A DNA stretch of 64,000 nt from Pseudomonadota bacterium (GCA_023393635.1 JAEWKT010000005.1:22325-86324), one strand, 5' to 3'; positions 1-9,646 are shown, numbered from the stretch's first letter. Numbers and translations are program-made. Notes: generated by a model not told the origin, from the letters alone.

Positions 1-581
1 AGTGCAAAAATGGCCTGTACATAGGTTGATTGCCATGCAGGAATATTCATTTTCCAGTGCTTGAGTAAGACACTGTATAAAGCATAACCAGAGGCAGCAA
101 TAAACATTAAGCCATCGCCAAGGTGAATACCTTGCTGTAATAAATCACTTATTTGTCCCTGGCTGACAAGATAAAGCAAACCAAATAAAGACAACATACC
201 GCCAAATACCATCCCTACAGTCACTCTTTCTTTTAAAATAAGCGCACTTAAAACAATAGTGAGTAAGGGAATCAAGGCAGTTACTATCGCCATGTTGGTA
301 GCGGTGGTGGTTGCTGCTGCATGATAGGACAGTGATTGAAACAGTGCGACAGACAATAAACCGCCTAAAGCAAGCTTAGGCCAATGCTTGCAAATCACTT
401 TTAGGTTTTTAAACGCTGGGACTAGGACAAACAGGCTCATAATACCTAATGCTAAAATTAGCCTATAAAAAGTGATTGCTGTGGGGGAAATTTCACTCGC
501 TGCCATTTTGGATACAACAACATTGCCCGCCCAAAATAAAATTGCAAAAAAAGGAAATAAATAGGCACGCGGTATAGTCAC
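1..581 (-). CDS. EamA/DMT-family membrane transporter (C-terminus outside window)
   Basis: This is a partial gene whose C-terminal part lies beyond position 1. Reading the minus strand from a GTG at 581 gives a hydrophobic protein beginning MTIPRAYLFPFFAILFWAGN. The WAGN motif in the first helix and a string of about six membrane segments over 193 codons are typical of the 10-TM drug/metabolite transporter (EamA) family, inner-membrane exporters of amino acids or other metabolites. It is transcribed divergently from an AraC-type regulator 121 bp away, a common arrangement for an inducible efflux pump and its regulator. The substrate cannot be inferred. The GTG start is chosen because the conserved N-terminus begins there. 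Confidence 0.8.
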   Translation of the reverse strand, partial: MTIPRAYLFPFFAILFWAGNVVVSKMAASEISPTAITFYRLILALGIMSLFVLVPAFKNLKVICKHWPKLALGGLLSVALFQSLSYHAAATTTATNMAIVTALIPLLTIVLSALILKERVTVGMVFGGMLSLFGLLYLVSQGQISDLLQQGIHLGDGLMFIAASGYALYSVLLKHWKMNIPAWQSTYVQAIFA

Positions 582-702
582 AAAAGTACTCCATCTAAAA
601 TGCGAAGAACCACTATCTTAATTATGTTGTTAATGGGTTGTCTCACGATAGATAGACAGAAAATAGTGCAAAATGGACATTTGATATAAAAAGTGGTTTT
701 TT

Positions 703-1491
703 ATGACAGCCTTAACAACGATATCCCCTGACGAACATCGACCTGAATTTGATGGTTTTCCCATGGTTGGAATGGCAATTGATTATCCAGATCAATACCA
801 GGTCACACCCCACCAGCATCAAAAAGCGCAACTATTATATGCTTTGAGTGGGCTCATGGTTGTAGGGTCTGCTTTGGGACAATGGGTAGTGCCGCCATCT
901 CGTGGCTTATGGCTGCCAGCACATTGCCAGCACTGGATTCGTATGGTGGGTGAGGTGAAAGTACGGACAGTATTTATGCCCAGCCAGCAAGCTACTAAGA
1001 TGCCAGCAGCGTGTTGTGTATTAAATATCTCGCCTTTATTACGCGAGTTAATTATTTGCACACTCAATATTCCACAAGATTATACCGCTACTTCTAAACA
1101 AGGCCGCTTGATGCAGGTACTTATTGATGAGTTATGCCCAGCACCAGTGTTGCCTATGCATCTGCCATTAGCGCAGCATCCACGTATTCAATATATATGC
1201 AATGAGATATTGCAGCAGCCAGATCAATCATTAACCCTCGTACAATGGGCAAAGTACTTTCATGTACACCCCAAAACGATTCATAGGCAATTTATGCAGG
1301 AAACAGGCATGACGATTGGTCAATGGCGACAACAGGCCAAATTGCTCATTGCCATGGAAATGCTAGCCAAAGGGCAAAAGATTTTAGATATTGCACTCGA
1401 TTTAGGCTATGGCAGCCCCAGTGCATTTACCGCCATGTTTAAAAAGCAGCTAGGCATTGTACCCAGCGCATTCTTTGCTATCGACAATTAA
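703..1491 (+). CDS. AraC-family transcriptional regulator with cupin sensor domain
   Basis: The 262-residue protein has the length and layout of two-domain AraC regulators. The N-terminal half holds a cupin-like ligand domain with a HQHQKAQLLYA segment near residue 38. The C-terminal half, from about residue 165, has two helix-turn-helix units (LVQWAKYFHVHPKTIHRQF, then ILDIALDLGYGSPSAFTAMF). The second matches the classic AraC signature. The domain order resembles the NimR/YeaM type, whose neighbour is usually an exporter. Here the neighbour is the divergent EamA transporter at 1-581, so local control of that exporter from the shared 121-bp intergenic region is the likely job. The inducer is unknown. 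Confidence 0.85.
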   Translation: MTALTTISPDEHRPEFDGFPMVGMAIDYPDQYQVTPHQHQKAQLLYALSGLMVVGSALGQWVVPPSRGLWLPAHCQHWIRMVGEVKVRTVFMPSQQATKMPAACCVLNISPLLRELIICTLNIPQDYTATSKQGRLMQVLIDELCPAPVLPMHLPLAQHPRIQYICNEILQQPDQSLTLVQWAKYFHVHPKTIHRQFMQETGMTIGQWRQQAKLLIAMEMLAKGQKILDIALDLGYGSPSAFTAMFKKQLGIVPSAFFAIDN

Positions 1492-1548
1492 TTTTTTAAA
1501 GGCTGGAGCGGCTTTATTGCACCAACAAATCACGTTCAAATAGCCCCC

Positions 1549-2568
1549 TCAATAGCCTTCTAGCAAGTTCACCGCTTCATTATATTGCAAGCGTTCACCC
1601 TGATCGAGTAACTGGTTAAAATACTGACTCACCACTTGGGCTTGCTCAAGGGTTGACTCTACCTGATACATCGCTTGACGAAACTCATTGCTTCCTCGCA
1701 AGCCCTTGGTGTACCAGGCAATGTGCTTACGTGCAATACGGCAGCCCGAATATTCTCCATAAAATTCGTATAGCTCATTGAGATGCTCAAGCAATACCGT
1801 TTTCACTTCTAAAATATCAGGAGCTGGCAACTCTTGCCCTGTTGCCAGATAATGGGCAATCTCACGAAAAATCCATGGCCGACCTTGTGCTGCACGGCCA
1901 ATCATGATGGCATCAGCACCAGTTTGTTCTAAGACCAGTTTGGCTTTTTGCGGACTATCAATATCACCATTGGCGATGACAGGTATGCTAATTTGCTGTT
2001 TTACCTGTGCAATTAATGGATAACGCGCTGAGCCTGTATACATGTCTTCGCGAGTACGACCATGAATTGCCAGCGCAGCAATCCCTGCCTGCTCTGCCCG
2101 TTTGGCCACACGTACAATATTTTCATTGTTATTACAAAACCCAAGACGAGTTTTTAAGGTCACAGGCACATCCACCGCCGCAACCACTGTATCCAAAATT
2201 TGTGCGACTAAATCTTCATGTTGTAACAAAGCAGAACCCGCCAGTTTATTGCAAACTTTTTTGGCAGGACAACCCATATTAATGTCAACAATTTGCGCGC
2301 CATTGGCCACTTGATAACGTGCAGCTTCGGCCATTTGCGCTGGATCAGAACCAGCTATTTGCGCTGAGATAGGGGCTATTTCCCTATCAAAATTAGCGCG
2401 ATATAAACTTTTTTTATTCATGCGTAAGGTTTTATCAGAGGTCATCATTTCACTTACCGCATGACCTGCCCCGAAATATTTACATAAAGTCCTAAATGGG
2501 CGATCAGTGACGCCTGCCATCGGGGCAACAATAAGGTTATTTTTAAGCTGATAAGGACCAATGCGCAT
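1549..2568 (-). CDS. dusB: tRNA-dihydrouridine synthase B
   Basis: This FMN-dependent enzyme reduces specific uridines in the tRNA D-loop to dihydrouridine. The TIM-barrel core is complete: APMAGVTDRPFR near the N-terminus, SEMM, the IDINMGCPAKKV loop with the catalytic cysteine, the IHGRTR motif and the phosphate-binding IANGDI and GRAAQGRPW stretches. The ATG at 2568 (MRIGPYQL) is preferred because family members begin this way; in-frame TTG at 2607 would add 13 unconserved residues. In E. coli dusB is followed by fis, but no fis is present here. The gene faces the AraC gene and stands alone. Confidence 0.93.
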   Translation of the reverse strand: MRIGPYQLKNNLIVAPMAGVTDRPFRTLCKYFGAGHAVSEMMTSDKTLRMNKKSLYRANFDREIAPISAQIAGSDPAQMAEAARYQVANGAQIVDINMGCPAKKVCNKLAGSALLQHEDLVAQILDTVVAAVDVPVTLKTRLGFCNNNENIVRVAKRAEQAGIAALAIHGRTREDMYTGSARYPLIAQVKQQISIPVIANGDIDSPQKAKLVLEQTGADAIMIGRAAQGRPWIFREIAHYLATGQELPAPDILEVKTVLLEHLNELYEFYGEYSGCRIARKHIAWYTKGLRGSNEFRQAMYQVESTLEQAQVVSQYFNQLLDQGERLQYNEAVNLLEGY

Positions 2569-2808
2569 AGCAGTCTGTCTGGAGTAAAACGATGTATATG
2601 ATAGCAATAACTGTCACAAAATAAAAAACTAGCAACAAAACTTTAGTTTTTACGGTTTAGCCATAAAACTTCTTACAACACAGGCACACAAGAGTGCTTT
2701 AGACCTACATAAAAAATTGTCAGGATGCAAACACTGAGGTTTAAAACTTTTTTAACCATAATTTTAAGGTTCCAAGCTTTACAGTTTCAACCAACTCTGG
2801 AGTACGTC

Positions 2809-3285
2809 ATGTCAGACCTGTCTAAAATTGCAGAACTAACCCGCGATATTAAATTTACCATGGTGACCTTTGTAAACCACGAAGGGCATTTACACTCTGC
2901 GCCAATGACTACTCAGGAAGGCGACTTTGATGGAATCGTCTGGTTTATTGGTGCCAAAGATTCAGATTTAGTCCGTAGCATTCCTAAAAACACACAAGTT
3001 AATTTAAGCTATAGCGATACCAGTAATCATAACTATGTCTCTGTTAATGGCACTGCCGAATTAGTAAATGATAAAGCCAAACTCGATGAATTATGGTCTG
3101 ATGGCTACAAGGCATTTTTTGAGCAAGGAAAAGAAGACCCAAATATTCAACTGATTAAAGTCACTGGTAATGGCGCCCAATACTGGGAAGGCGCAGGTCG
3201 TGTGGTCAGCTTAATTAAAATGACCAAAGCTGCCATTACTGGCGACCAGGCAAAACTGGGCACTACCGACGCGGTGAAGTTTTAA
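2809..3285 (+). CDS. Pyridoxamine 5'-phosphate oxidase-like general stress protein
   Basis: The 158-residue protein starts MSDLSKIAELTRDIKFTMVT and has the split-barrel flavin-binding fold of the general-stress-protein-26 family. FTMVTFVNHEGHLHSAPM is the usual first strand pair and DGIVWFIGAKDSDLV the usual second. The C-terminal QYWEGAGRVVSLIKMTKAAITG also matches the family. Such proteins bind FMN or FAD; their physiological role is poorly defined. The ATG at 2809 has GGAG eight bases upstream, whereas a longer in-frame reading from 2725 has no ribosome-binding site and no family match. Confidence 0.87.
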   Translation: MSDLSKIAELTRDIKFTMVTFVNHEGHLHSAPMTTQEGDFDGIVWFIGAKDSDLVRSIPKNTQVNLSYSDTSNHNYVSVNGTAELVNDKAKLDELWSDGYKAFFEQGKEDPNIQLIKVTGNGAQYWEGAGRVVSLIKMTKAAITGDQAKLGTTDAVKF

Positions 3286-3330
3286 TAAATAGGCTCGGCC
3301 CTTGATTATTCAAAACTATTAACTATATAA

Positions 3331-3360
3331 AGTCTCGGCCAAACAGGTCGAGCTTTTATT
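3331..3360 (+). terminator. Rho-independent terminator after the PNPOx-like gene
   Basis: A 7-bp stem (CTCGGCC at 3334-3340 with GGTCGAG at 3346-3352, one G-U pair) closes an AAACA loop and is followed by CTTTTATTT. It lies 50 bp past the stop codon. Confidence 0.7.
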
Positions 3361-3490
3361 TGAGGTCCTTAGTTGTATGATTTAAGACTCTTATTCTGCC
3401 TCTAAAACATAATATAAATCTCCAAGTATAATTGGTTACAATTTAGACTTATGTCATACTTGCCATTGCCCTAACCGCTTAAAATACATA

Positions 3491-4666
3491 ATGCCTAACC
3501 GAACTATCCACGCTGTCTTATTAAGCGTATTTTCCCTTGTGGGCTGTCAATCGCAAACTGAAGACACTGAAAACAAGCAGCATAAAATCCTTGATACCAA
3601 GCATATTTTTAAGCTTATTCCATCTGCTACCAGCAACCGTATGGCATGGGCCAATGATGTGCATAGCATTATGGATCAGCTAAAAATTGAGCGTAATCTC
3701 AGTAATACTTGCTCAATTATTGCTGTGGTGGATCAAGAATCTAATTTTGTTGCAGATCCGCAAGTGCCTAACTTGGGCAAAAAATCCATTAAAGAAATGA
3801 ATGAACGCCTGGAAAAAAAGTTAGGCAAAAAGATGGCAGGCTATTTTAATGACATGCTGGCCAAATCGCCCTCACCTGATGACAATTTTTTAATGCAATT
3901 AGAGCAGGTTAAAACGGAGCGCGAGCTTGATAATATTTATCGGGAGATGTTTGCGTTTTATACCCAACAATACAAAATCAACCTTGTTACCAGTGCTGCC
4001 CGTATCATTGCACGACAAAATATTGAAGAAACCTTTAACCCCATTACCACCTTGGGATCCATGCAGGTGCATATTCGCTATGCCATAGATCACACGCGCA
4101 GTGGCAGCAATATTCATAAAATACGTGATGATTTATATACCCAATACGGCGGCTTATATTATGGTATTCACCGCTTAATGACCTACCCCACCCAGTATGA
4201 CAAGCCCATTTACCGCTTTGCGGATTATAACTCAGGTATTTATTCCAGCCGTAATGCAGCGTTTCAGCAAATGATTAATAAACTCAGCAATCAGGACTTA
4301 AGCTTGGATGGCGACTTATTAGCCTATAATAAAGAAGGTGATATTCTTTCAGCACCCACTACGACTGAAACCGCATTAGGGCAGTTATTTTTAGATGAAG
4401 GTATTTTGCTTGAGGCCAAAGACATCCGCCGTGATTTAAAAAAAGAAAAGAAGCAAAACTTTGAAGAAACTGACACTTATTTACAAGTAGCCAGCTTATA
4501 TAAAGAAAAATTCAAGAAATCAGCACCCTATGCCATTATGCCCGAAGTGGTTATTTCTGGCCCTAAATTAAGCCGTGACTACAATACCAACTGGTATGCC
4601 TCAAAAGTAGATAAGCGTTATAAAAGCTGTGTGAGCCGTGGCAAACAGATGGGGTTTAAGCTATAA
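3491..4666 (+). CDS. DUF1615 family lipoprotein
   Basis: The 391-residue protein carries an N-terminal lipoprotein signal ending in FSLVGC, with Cys19 as the probable lipidated residue. The envelope-exported body has FADYNSGIYSSRNAAFQ and an ALGQLFLDE stretch, which I recognise from the DUF1615 family of gammaproteobacterial lipoproteins. The CSIIAVVDQESNF segment, with a Glu after a beta strand, recalls a lysozyme-like fold, so a cell-wall function is possible but unproven. The gene is monocistronic, preceded by a terminator and convergent with proB. Confidence 0.8.
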   Translation: MPNRTIHAVLLSVFSLVGCQSQTEDTENKQHKILDTKHIFKLIPSATSNRMAWANDVHSIMDQLKIERNLSNTCSIIAVVDQESNFVADPQVPNLGKKSIKEMNERLEKKLGKKMAGYFNDMLAKSPSPDDNFLMQLEQVKTERELDNIYREMFAFYTQQYKINLVTSAARIIARQNIEETFNPITTLGSMQVHIRYAIDHTRSGSNIHKIRDDLYTQYGGLYYGIHRLMTYPTQYDKPIYRFADYNSGIYSSRNAAFQQMINKLSNQDLSLDGDLLAYNKEGDILSAPTTTETALGQLFLDEGILLEAKDIRRDLKKEKKQNFEETDTYLQVASLYKEKFKKSAPYAIMPEVVISGPKLSRDYNTNWYASKVDKRYKSCVSRGKQMGFKL

Positions 4667-4708
4667 CTAAATATTTGACATGGTTAGAAAATATTATTTT
4701 TATTAATA

Positions 4709-4766
4709 ATTACATCACCTCACAGCAAGCTCATTTAAGCAAAATAAAATGACCTGCTGTGGTGAC
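4709..4766. repeat. Imperfect inverted repeat between convergent genes
   Basis: TCACC plus CACAGCA on the left pairs with TGCTGTG plus GTGA on the right across about 28 bp. There is no clear U-tract on either strand, so its role as a shared terminator for the DUF1615 gene and proB is only a guess. Confidence 0.3.
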
Positions 4767-4837
4767 TAGGAGTTCTGGTTAGCGTGATGTGGCATATATC
4801 TTAAGGCAGATTGAGTTTCAACTTTACTCAAGGTGCT

Positions 4838-5965
4838 TTAATAAATCGCCATATGATCACGGTGAATCATCTCTGCCGAGCGATTTTCACCCAAAATTTC
4901 ATTGACTCGCTCAGAGGGCTGACCTAACACTTTAAGCGCTGAATCCGAACTAAAATTAACGCGACCTACCGCCACGCGTGCACCGTTTAGGTTAACGCAC
5001 TCAACCACATCACCCCGCTCAAAATGTCCTTCAACACGGCGCACACCCACAGGCAATAAACTACGATGCTTTACCTGAATGGCCTCTACTGCACCATCAT
5101 CCAGCACTAGGCGGCCAGCAGTTTGCAAATGTGCAGCCAACCATTGCTTATGGGCGGTAATACGGTCTGCATCGGCAGTTAACAACGTACCTAAAGCTTC
5201 ACCCTGCACTAATCGCAATAGAACATTGTCGGTTTGGCCACTGGTGATTAAAGTGGGGCAACCCGATTTAGCAGCTAAGCGAGCGGCTCGTACTTTGGTC
5301 AGCATGCCACCACGACCCAGCACACCGCCACCACCTGCCATTTTTAATAAGCCATCATCCATGGCACGCACAGTAGATAGTAATGTGGCGGTCGCGTCTT
5401 TGCGCGGATCACGGTCAAACATGCCTTCTTGATCAGTTAAAATAATGAGTAAATCAGCACCCACAAGGCTCGCCACCATGGCAGCCAGAGTGTCGTTATC
5501 ACCAAAACGAATTTCATCTGTAGCAACAGTATCGTTTTCATTAATGACAGGAATAACGCGCCATTTAATTAAACGCAACAGCGCATCACCTGAATTTAAA
5601 TAACGGCGACGGTCTGCCAGATCATCATGGGTGAGCAACACTTGCGCAGTCTGAATTTGATGCTCAATTAACGCACCAGCCCATGCCTGAATTAAGCCCA
5701 TTTGACCAATGGCCGCACAGGCTTGCAGACTTGGCAAGTCATCAGGGCGCGCCGCAATTTTCATGCGCACCATCCCTTCTGCCACTGCCCCAGAAGATAC
5801 CAAAATAACTTCAACACCTTGCGCATGCAGCATGGCAACCTGCGCAGCCCACGTGGCAATAGCTGCATGATCCAGACCCACGCCATTGGCCGTGAGTAAG
5901 GCAGAACCAATTTTAATAACAACGCGTTTACACTGAAGTTGACGCGGACTGGCTTGTTGTGACAC
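4838..5965 (-). CDS. proB: Glutamate 5-kinase
   Basis: ProB phosphorylates glutamate to gamma-glutamyl phosphate, the committed and proline-inhibited step of proline synthesis. The amino-acid-kinase domain shows VVIKIGSALLT, the VSSGAVAEG loop, VINENDTVATDEIRFGDND and GGMLTKVRAARLA. A C-terminal PUA domain follows from about residue 275 (DDGAVEAIQVKHRSLLPVGV and GRVNFSSD). The GTG at 5965 is favoured because a GGA lies about nine bases upstream and the length then fits relatives. A TTG at 5995 would add ten residues and has no ribosome-binding site. It follows obgE with a short gap, an arrangement common in Acinetobacter relatives, so the two are probably co-transcribed. Confidence 0.93.
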   Translation of the reverse strand: MSQQASPRQLQCKRVVIKIGSALLTANGVGLDHAAIATWAAQVAMLHAQGVEVILVSSGAVAEGMVRMKIAARPDDLPSLQACAAIGQMGLIQAWAGALIEHQIQTAQVLLTHDDLADRRRYLNSGDALLRLIKWRVIPVINENDTVATDEIRFGDNDTLAAMVASLVGADLLIILTDQEGMFDRDPRKDATATLLSTVRAMDDGLLKMAGGGGVLGRGGMLTKVRAARLAAKSGCPTLITSGQTDNVLLRLVQGEALGTLLTADADRITAHKQWLAAHLQTAGRLVLDDGAVEAIQVKHRSLLPVGVRRVEGHFERGDVVECVNLNGARVAVGRVNFSSDSALKVLGQPSERVNEILGENRSAEMIHRDHMAIY

Positions 5966-6002
5966 CGTATTTACATCCAAATTGATTAATACCAATCAAA
6001 GC

Positions 6003-7217
6003 TTAGCGAGTGTAGATGACTTCCATACCACCCTCATCATCTTCGTCATCCCAGTCGTCATCATCTTCATCATGACCTTCACGTGCAGCACGACGTGCTT
6101 CCCGATAAGCTTCTTTAGCAGCCAATGAATTCTCGCGGGTTTCCTGTTCCAAACGTTCGCGGAATTCTTTTTGCGCTTCTGCAAAGTCTGGGTCTTCTTC
6201 TTCGCGCTCACGCTCTTGCTCAATCTGATCCATCAGGTAATAGGCAACCTGTTTGGTGCCTTCACCTGTTAAGCCTGAGCAACGGAACACAGGGCCAGTC
6301 CAGCCAAGCTCGGCCACAATATGGGTACACCATTCATTTTGACTATCAGGATCAATTTGATCGAGCTTATTGAGTACTAACACCACAGGCAATTCAGCCA
6401 GTGCAGGCGAGAATTTTGCCAGCTCATCAGTAATGGCGCGTGCATTTTCAACGGGATCAGAACCATCAATCGGCTGTACATCCACAATATGCAATAAAAT
6501 GCGGGTACGTGCCAAATGCTTCAAAAAGCGAATCCCCAGCCCTGCACCGTCAGAAGCACCTGCAATCAGACCAGGAATATCAGCCATGACAAATGAACGA
6601 TGACGGTCAATATCCACCACGCCCAAGTTGGGAATTAAGGTGGTAAATGGATAATCAGCTACTTTGGGCTTGGCCGCACTCACAGCACGAATAAAAGTCG
6701 ATTTGCCTGCATTGGGCAAACCCAACAATCCCACATCGGCCAGTACTTTAAGCTCAAGGCGAATTTCACGCAGCTCACCTGCAATCCCTTTGGTACATTG
6801 ACGTGGTGAGCGGTTGGTAGAAGATTTAAAATGCGTGTTACCCAAACCACCATCGCCACCTGCAGCAACCAGTAAGCGTTGGCCATTTTCAACCATATCG
6901 CCAATGACGTCGCCACTGGTAACGTCAACCACGGTAGTGCCTACAGGTACTTTAAGGATGACGTCTTCACCACCACGACCAGAGCAATTGGCACCCTGAC
7001 CGTTTTTGCCGCGTTCTGCACGGAACTTGCGGGTATAACGATAGTCAACCAGGGTGTTGGCATTATCATCAGCAATTAGCAGGATATTGCCGCCTTTACC
7101 ACCGTCGCCACCATCGGGGCCACCAAACGGAATAAATTTTTCACGGCGAAAACTGGCCACGCCATTGCCACCGTCGCCAGCTTGTACCGAGATTACGGCT
7201 TCATCGACAAAGCGCAT
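6003..7217 (-). CDS. obgE: Obg-family ribosome-assembly GTPase
   Basis: ObgE is an essential GTPase acting in 50S subunit maturation and stress responses. The glycine-rich Obg domain (DGGNGVASFRREKFIPFGGP and repeats) covers about residues 1-155. The G domain follows with GLPNAGKST (G1), DIPGLIAGA (G3) and NKLDQID (G4). The C-terminus is a highly acidic tail rich in aspartate, as in Moraxellaceae homologues. ATG 7217 (MRFVDEA) is chosen because AGGTGGAG sits at ideal spacing before it; the upstream in-frame GTG at 7232 is part of that Shine-Dalgarno sequence. Confidence 0.95.
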   Translation of the reverse strand: MRFVDEAVISVQAGDGGNGVASFRREKFIPFGGPDGGDGGKGGNILLIADDNANTLVDYRYTRKFRAERGKNGQGANCSGRGGEDVILKVPVGTTVVDVTSGDVIGDMVENGQRLLVAAGGDGGLGNTHFKSSTNRSPRQCTKGIAGELREIRLELKVLADVGLLGLPNAGKSTFIRAVSAAKPKVADYPFTTLIPNLGVVDIDRHRSFVMADIPGLIAGASDGAGLGIRFLKHLARTRILLHIVDVQPIDGSDPVENARAITDELAKFSPALAELPVVLVLNKLDQIDPDSQNEWCTHIVAELGWTGPVFRCSGLTGEGTKQVAYYLMDQIEQEREREEEDPDFAEAQKEFRERLEQETRENSLAAKEAYREARRAAREGHDEDDDDWDDEDDEGGMEVIYTR

Positions 7218-7343
7218 GACTACATTCTCCACCTAATAAAAAAAGCAGAATATTATGCCATAGTTTGCACCCAGACTGTATAAAACCATGCAAAAGGATT
7301 TTATTCTACTGGCTCATATAAATTGTTAAATGAAACACGAGGC

Positions 7344-7408
7344 ATTAAAAAACCCAGCTTCGTAAACTGATCCTGTCAATTTGATCAGTTTAACTAAGCT
7401 GGGTTTCT
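7344..7408 (-). terminator. Strong two-part terminator after gap
   Basis: Outer arms AACCCAGCTT and AAGCTGGGTT and inner arms AAACTGATC and GATCAGTTT form one long hairpin, followed on the minus strand by a run of six Ts. It lies just past the gap stop codon and upstream of obgE. Confidence 0.85.
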
Positions 7409-7431
7409 GGTTTTCTTGCTAAAAAACCTAA

Positions 7432-8892
7432 TTAAGCAGTCACAGTTTCTACAGGAATATGCGGATAGCTCACGCCTGCCATTTGCTCGGCAATACGCAA
7501 TACCTGACAGCTATAACCCACTTCGTTGTCATACCACACATATAAGGTGACACGGTTACCACTGGTAATGGTTGCTTGCGCATCAAATACGCCCGCAGTA
7601 CGTGAACCAATAAAGTCAGACGATACCACTTCGGTTGAGTTGGTATAGCCAATTTGACCTTGCAAGTTAGAGTTTAAAGAAATTAAACGAATATATTCAT
7701 TAATCTCTTCTGTGCTTACTTCTTGCGCCAGGTTCAGGTTTAAAATAGCCAGTGATACGTTAGGGGTTGGCACACGCACCGAGTTACCCGTTAATTTACC
7801 TTGCAGTACAGGCAACGCTTTCGCCACGGCTTTGGCAGCACCTGTTTCAGTGATGACCATATTTAAGGTAGCCGCACGACCACGACGATCTGCTTTATGG
7901 TAGTTATCAATGAGGTTTTGATCGTTGGTAAATGAATGCACAGTTTCAACGTGGCCATTTTCAACGGTGTACTTGTCGTTGATGACTTTTAATACAGGCG
8001 TAATGGCATTGGTGGTACAGCTTGCCGCACTAATGATTTGGTCAGAATCAATAATATCGCTATGATTGACGCCATATACCACGTTTTTCATCTCGCCTTT
8101 ACTTGGAGCAGTCAAAATAACGCGCGCCACACCTGGGCAATTTAAATGCTGTTTTAAACTTTCAGCATCACGCCATTTACCTGTGTTATCAATCAGCAGT
8201 GCATTTTCAATGCCATATTGTGTGTAGTCCACTTCACTTGGGCTGCTGGCATAAATTACTTTGATGTAATTACCGTTTGCAATGATGGCTTCATTTTCTT
8301 CATCAACAGAAATCGTGCCTTCAAACGAACCATGAATAGAATCACGGCGCAATAAAGACGCACGTTTTGACAAATCATTATCGCTTGATTTACGCACCAC
8401 AATGGCTTTTAAACGCAAGCCACGGCCAATACCTGTTTGTTCGATAATAAGACGTGCCAGGATACGACCAATGCGGCCAAAGCCATACAGGACAACATCT
8501 TTAGTTTTTGGTTCACTGGATTGACCAATGACAGAAGCTAGCTCGCTCTGTAAAAACTGCGTAATGTCGCCGCCTTTTTCTTTATAAGCTAAAGCAAGTT
8601 TACCTAAGTCAACTTCACACGCGCCAATGTTATCCATGTTTACCAATGCTTCTAACAAAGGCATGGTATCTACCACAGATAACTCAATTGAAATCATCCG
8701 CGCACGGCGATGCGCTTTTAAAATCTGAATGATAGAACGGTTAATTAATGAGCGACCATACACACTAATAATAATGTCTTTGTCACGATAAAGCTGCCCA
8801 ATCAAGGCAATCATGCGCTCAGCAATTTCTTCGCGATTTTTCCAGCGGCCAAAATGTTCGCTAGTCAGGGCAACGATGGTCTCTTTGCTCAC
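7432..8892 (-). CDS. gap: Glyceraldehyde-3-phosphate dehydrogenase, long form
   Basis: The enzyme converts glyceraldehyde-3-phosphate to 1,3-bisphosphoglycerate with NAD(P). The Rossmann motif is YGFGRIGRILARL at about residue 136, and the catalytic cysteine lies in SAASCTTNAITP at about residue 292. The C-terminal WYDNEVGYS is standard. At 486 residues it is about 150 longer than E. coli GapA because of an N-terminal extension, as in the long GAPDHs of Acinetobacter and Pseudomonas. These organisms run largely gluconeogenic metabolism, and the extension's function is unknown. Translation starts at a GTG (8892) with GAGGAA seven bases upstream. Confidence 0.9.
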   Translation of the reverse strand: MSKETIVALTSEHFGRWKNREEIAERMIALIGQLYRDKDIIISVYGRSLINRSIIQILKAHRRARMISIELSVVDTMPLLEALVNMDNIGACEVDLGKLALAYKEKGGDITQFLQSELASVIGQSSEPKTKDVVLYGFGRIGRILARLIIEQTGIGRGLRLKAIVVRKSSDNDLSKRASLLRRDSIHGSFEGTISVDEENEAIIANGNYIKVIYASSPSEVDYTQYGIENALLIDNTGKWRDAESLKQHLNCPGVARVILTAPSKGEMKNVVYGVNHSDIIDSDQIISAASCTTNAITPVLKVINDKYTVENGHVETVHSFTNDQNLIDNYHKADRRGRAATLNMVITETGAAKAVAKALPVLQGKLTGNSVRVPTPNVSLAILNLNLAQEVSTEEINEYIRLISLNSNLQGQIGYTNSTEVVSSDFIGSRTAGVFDAQATITSGNRVTLYVWYDNEVGYSCQVLRIAEQMAGVSYPHIPVETVTA

Positions 8893-9072
8893 GGAGGGTT
8901 CCTCATTAAGGGGTTATCTGCAACCAGACGATGCAGTAGGCAAAATATTCAAAGGCGAGTATTGTAATAGAAAATGACGCCGCTGAGAACGCTTAACACC
9001 CCAAAAGGATCATTTACTCTGCTTCATGAGACTAATTATTAATATGGCAGCACAAAAAGGATAACATCAAAA
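8893..9072. other. Intergenic region upstream of gap
   Basis: About 180 bp with no gene I can support. It should contain the gap promoter; I could not identify clear -35/-10 boxes with confidence. Confidence 0.4.
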
Positions 9073-9117
9073 ACGCCTGTGCTGATTTAAATGGAAGTAT
9101 TAAATCAGCACAGGCGT
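9069..9117 (-). terminator. Perfect 18-bp stem terminator after small gene
   Basis: The arms at 9073-9090 and 9100-9117 are perfectly complementary over 18 bp around a 9-nt loop, with four Ts after the stem on the minus strand. It sits 36 bp past the 55-residue gene at 9154-9321. Confidence 0.8.
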
Positions 9118-9153
9118 CAAAATATATTTATAAATCGCTTAAATTCAGGCGGT

Positions 9154-9321
9154 TTAATATAGACCTTTTTCGCGGTGGTTCAATTGATCATCAGCATTTA
9201 AATGCAAGCCTGAGGTAAACGGTACAATGTCATCAATAATATCCACAGTATTGGCTAATAAAGTGATAAATGTATGAATCACCAATTGGCTGTTTGTAGG
9301 TCGTACCTTTACTTTAATCAT
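9154..9321 (-). CDS. Small uncharacterised protein (55 aa)
   Basis: I do not recognise this gene. It encodes 55 residues beginning MIKVKVRPTNSQLVIHTFIT and ending in HREKGLY. A central stretch (LLANTVDIIDDIVPF) is hydrophobic with acidic residues, and there is no signal peptide or cysteine motif. It is called real because AGAAGGAG stands at ideal spacing before the ATG at 9321 and an 18-bp perfect terminator follows the stop. It is therefore a complete small transcription unit between gap and blc. Function unknown. Confidence 0.62.
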   Translation of the reverse strand: MIKVKVRPTNSQLVIHTFITLLANTVDIIDDIVPFTSGLHLNADDQLNHREKGLY

Positions 9322-9646
9322 GTTGTTTTCTCCTTCTATAAATAGCTTTGGGTTAAACAGTAACGACAGATAACAATTAACAATTTTGAGATAAGTGATA
9401 TAAACGCTTATAAAACAACGCTAGACTTATAATTTTAATGTAGCGATGCCTTGTGTAACTTTCCATCAGCAAGTAAATACGTTTTTGTGTCTTGAGCATG
9501 CTAATGTATAGAATTGAGATTATATTTATAATCTTAACAGCGTATTGAACCAATAAACCGTTACCAATAATCAGGTTTGTATCTGAAAAATTCTGTTTTA
9601 AATGCTTAAGTGACTCAATAAATAACCAAAAAATGCTATTAAAGCT
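9322..9646. other. AT-rich intergenic region
   Basis: No gene, RNA or repeat was recognised here apart from the Shine-Dalgarno of the small gene at its left end. It probably holds that gene's promoter. Confidence 0.4.
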
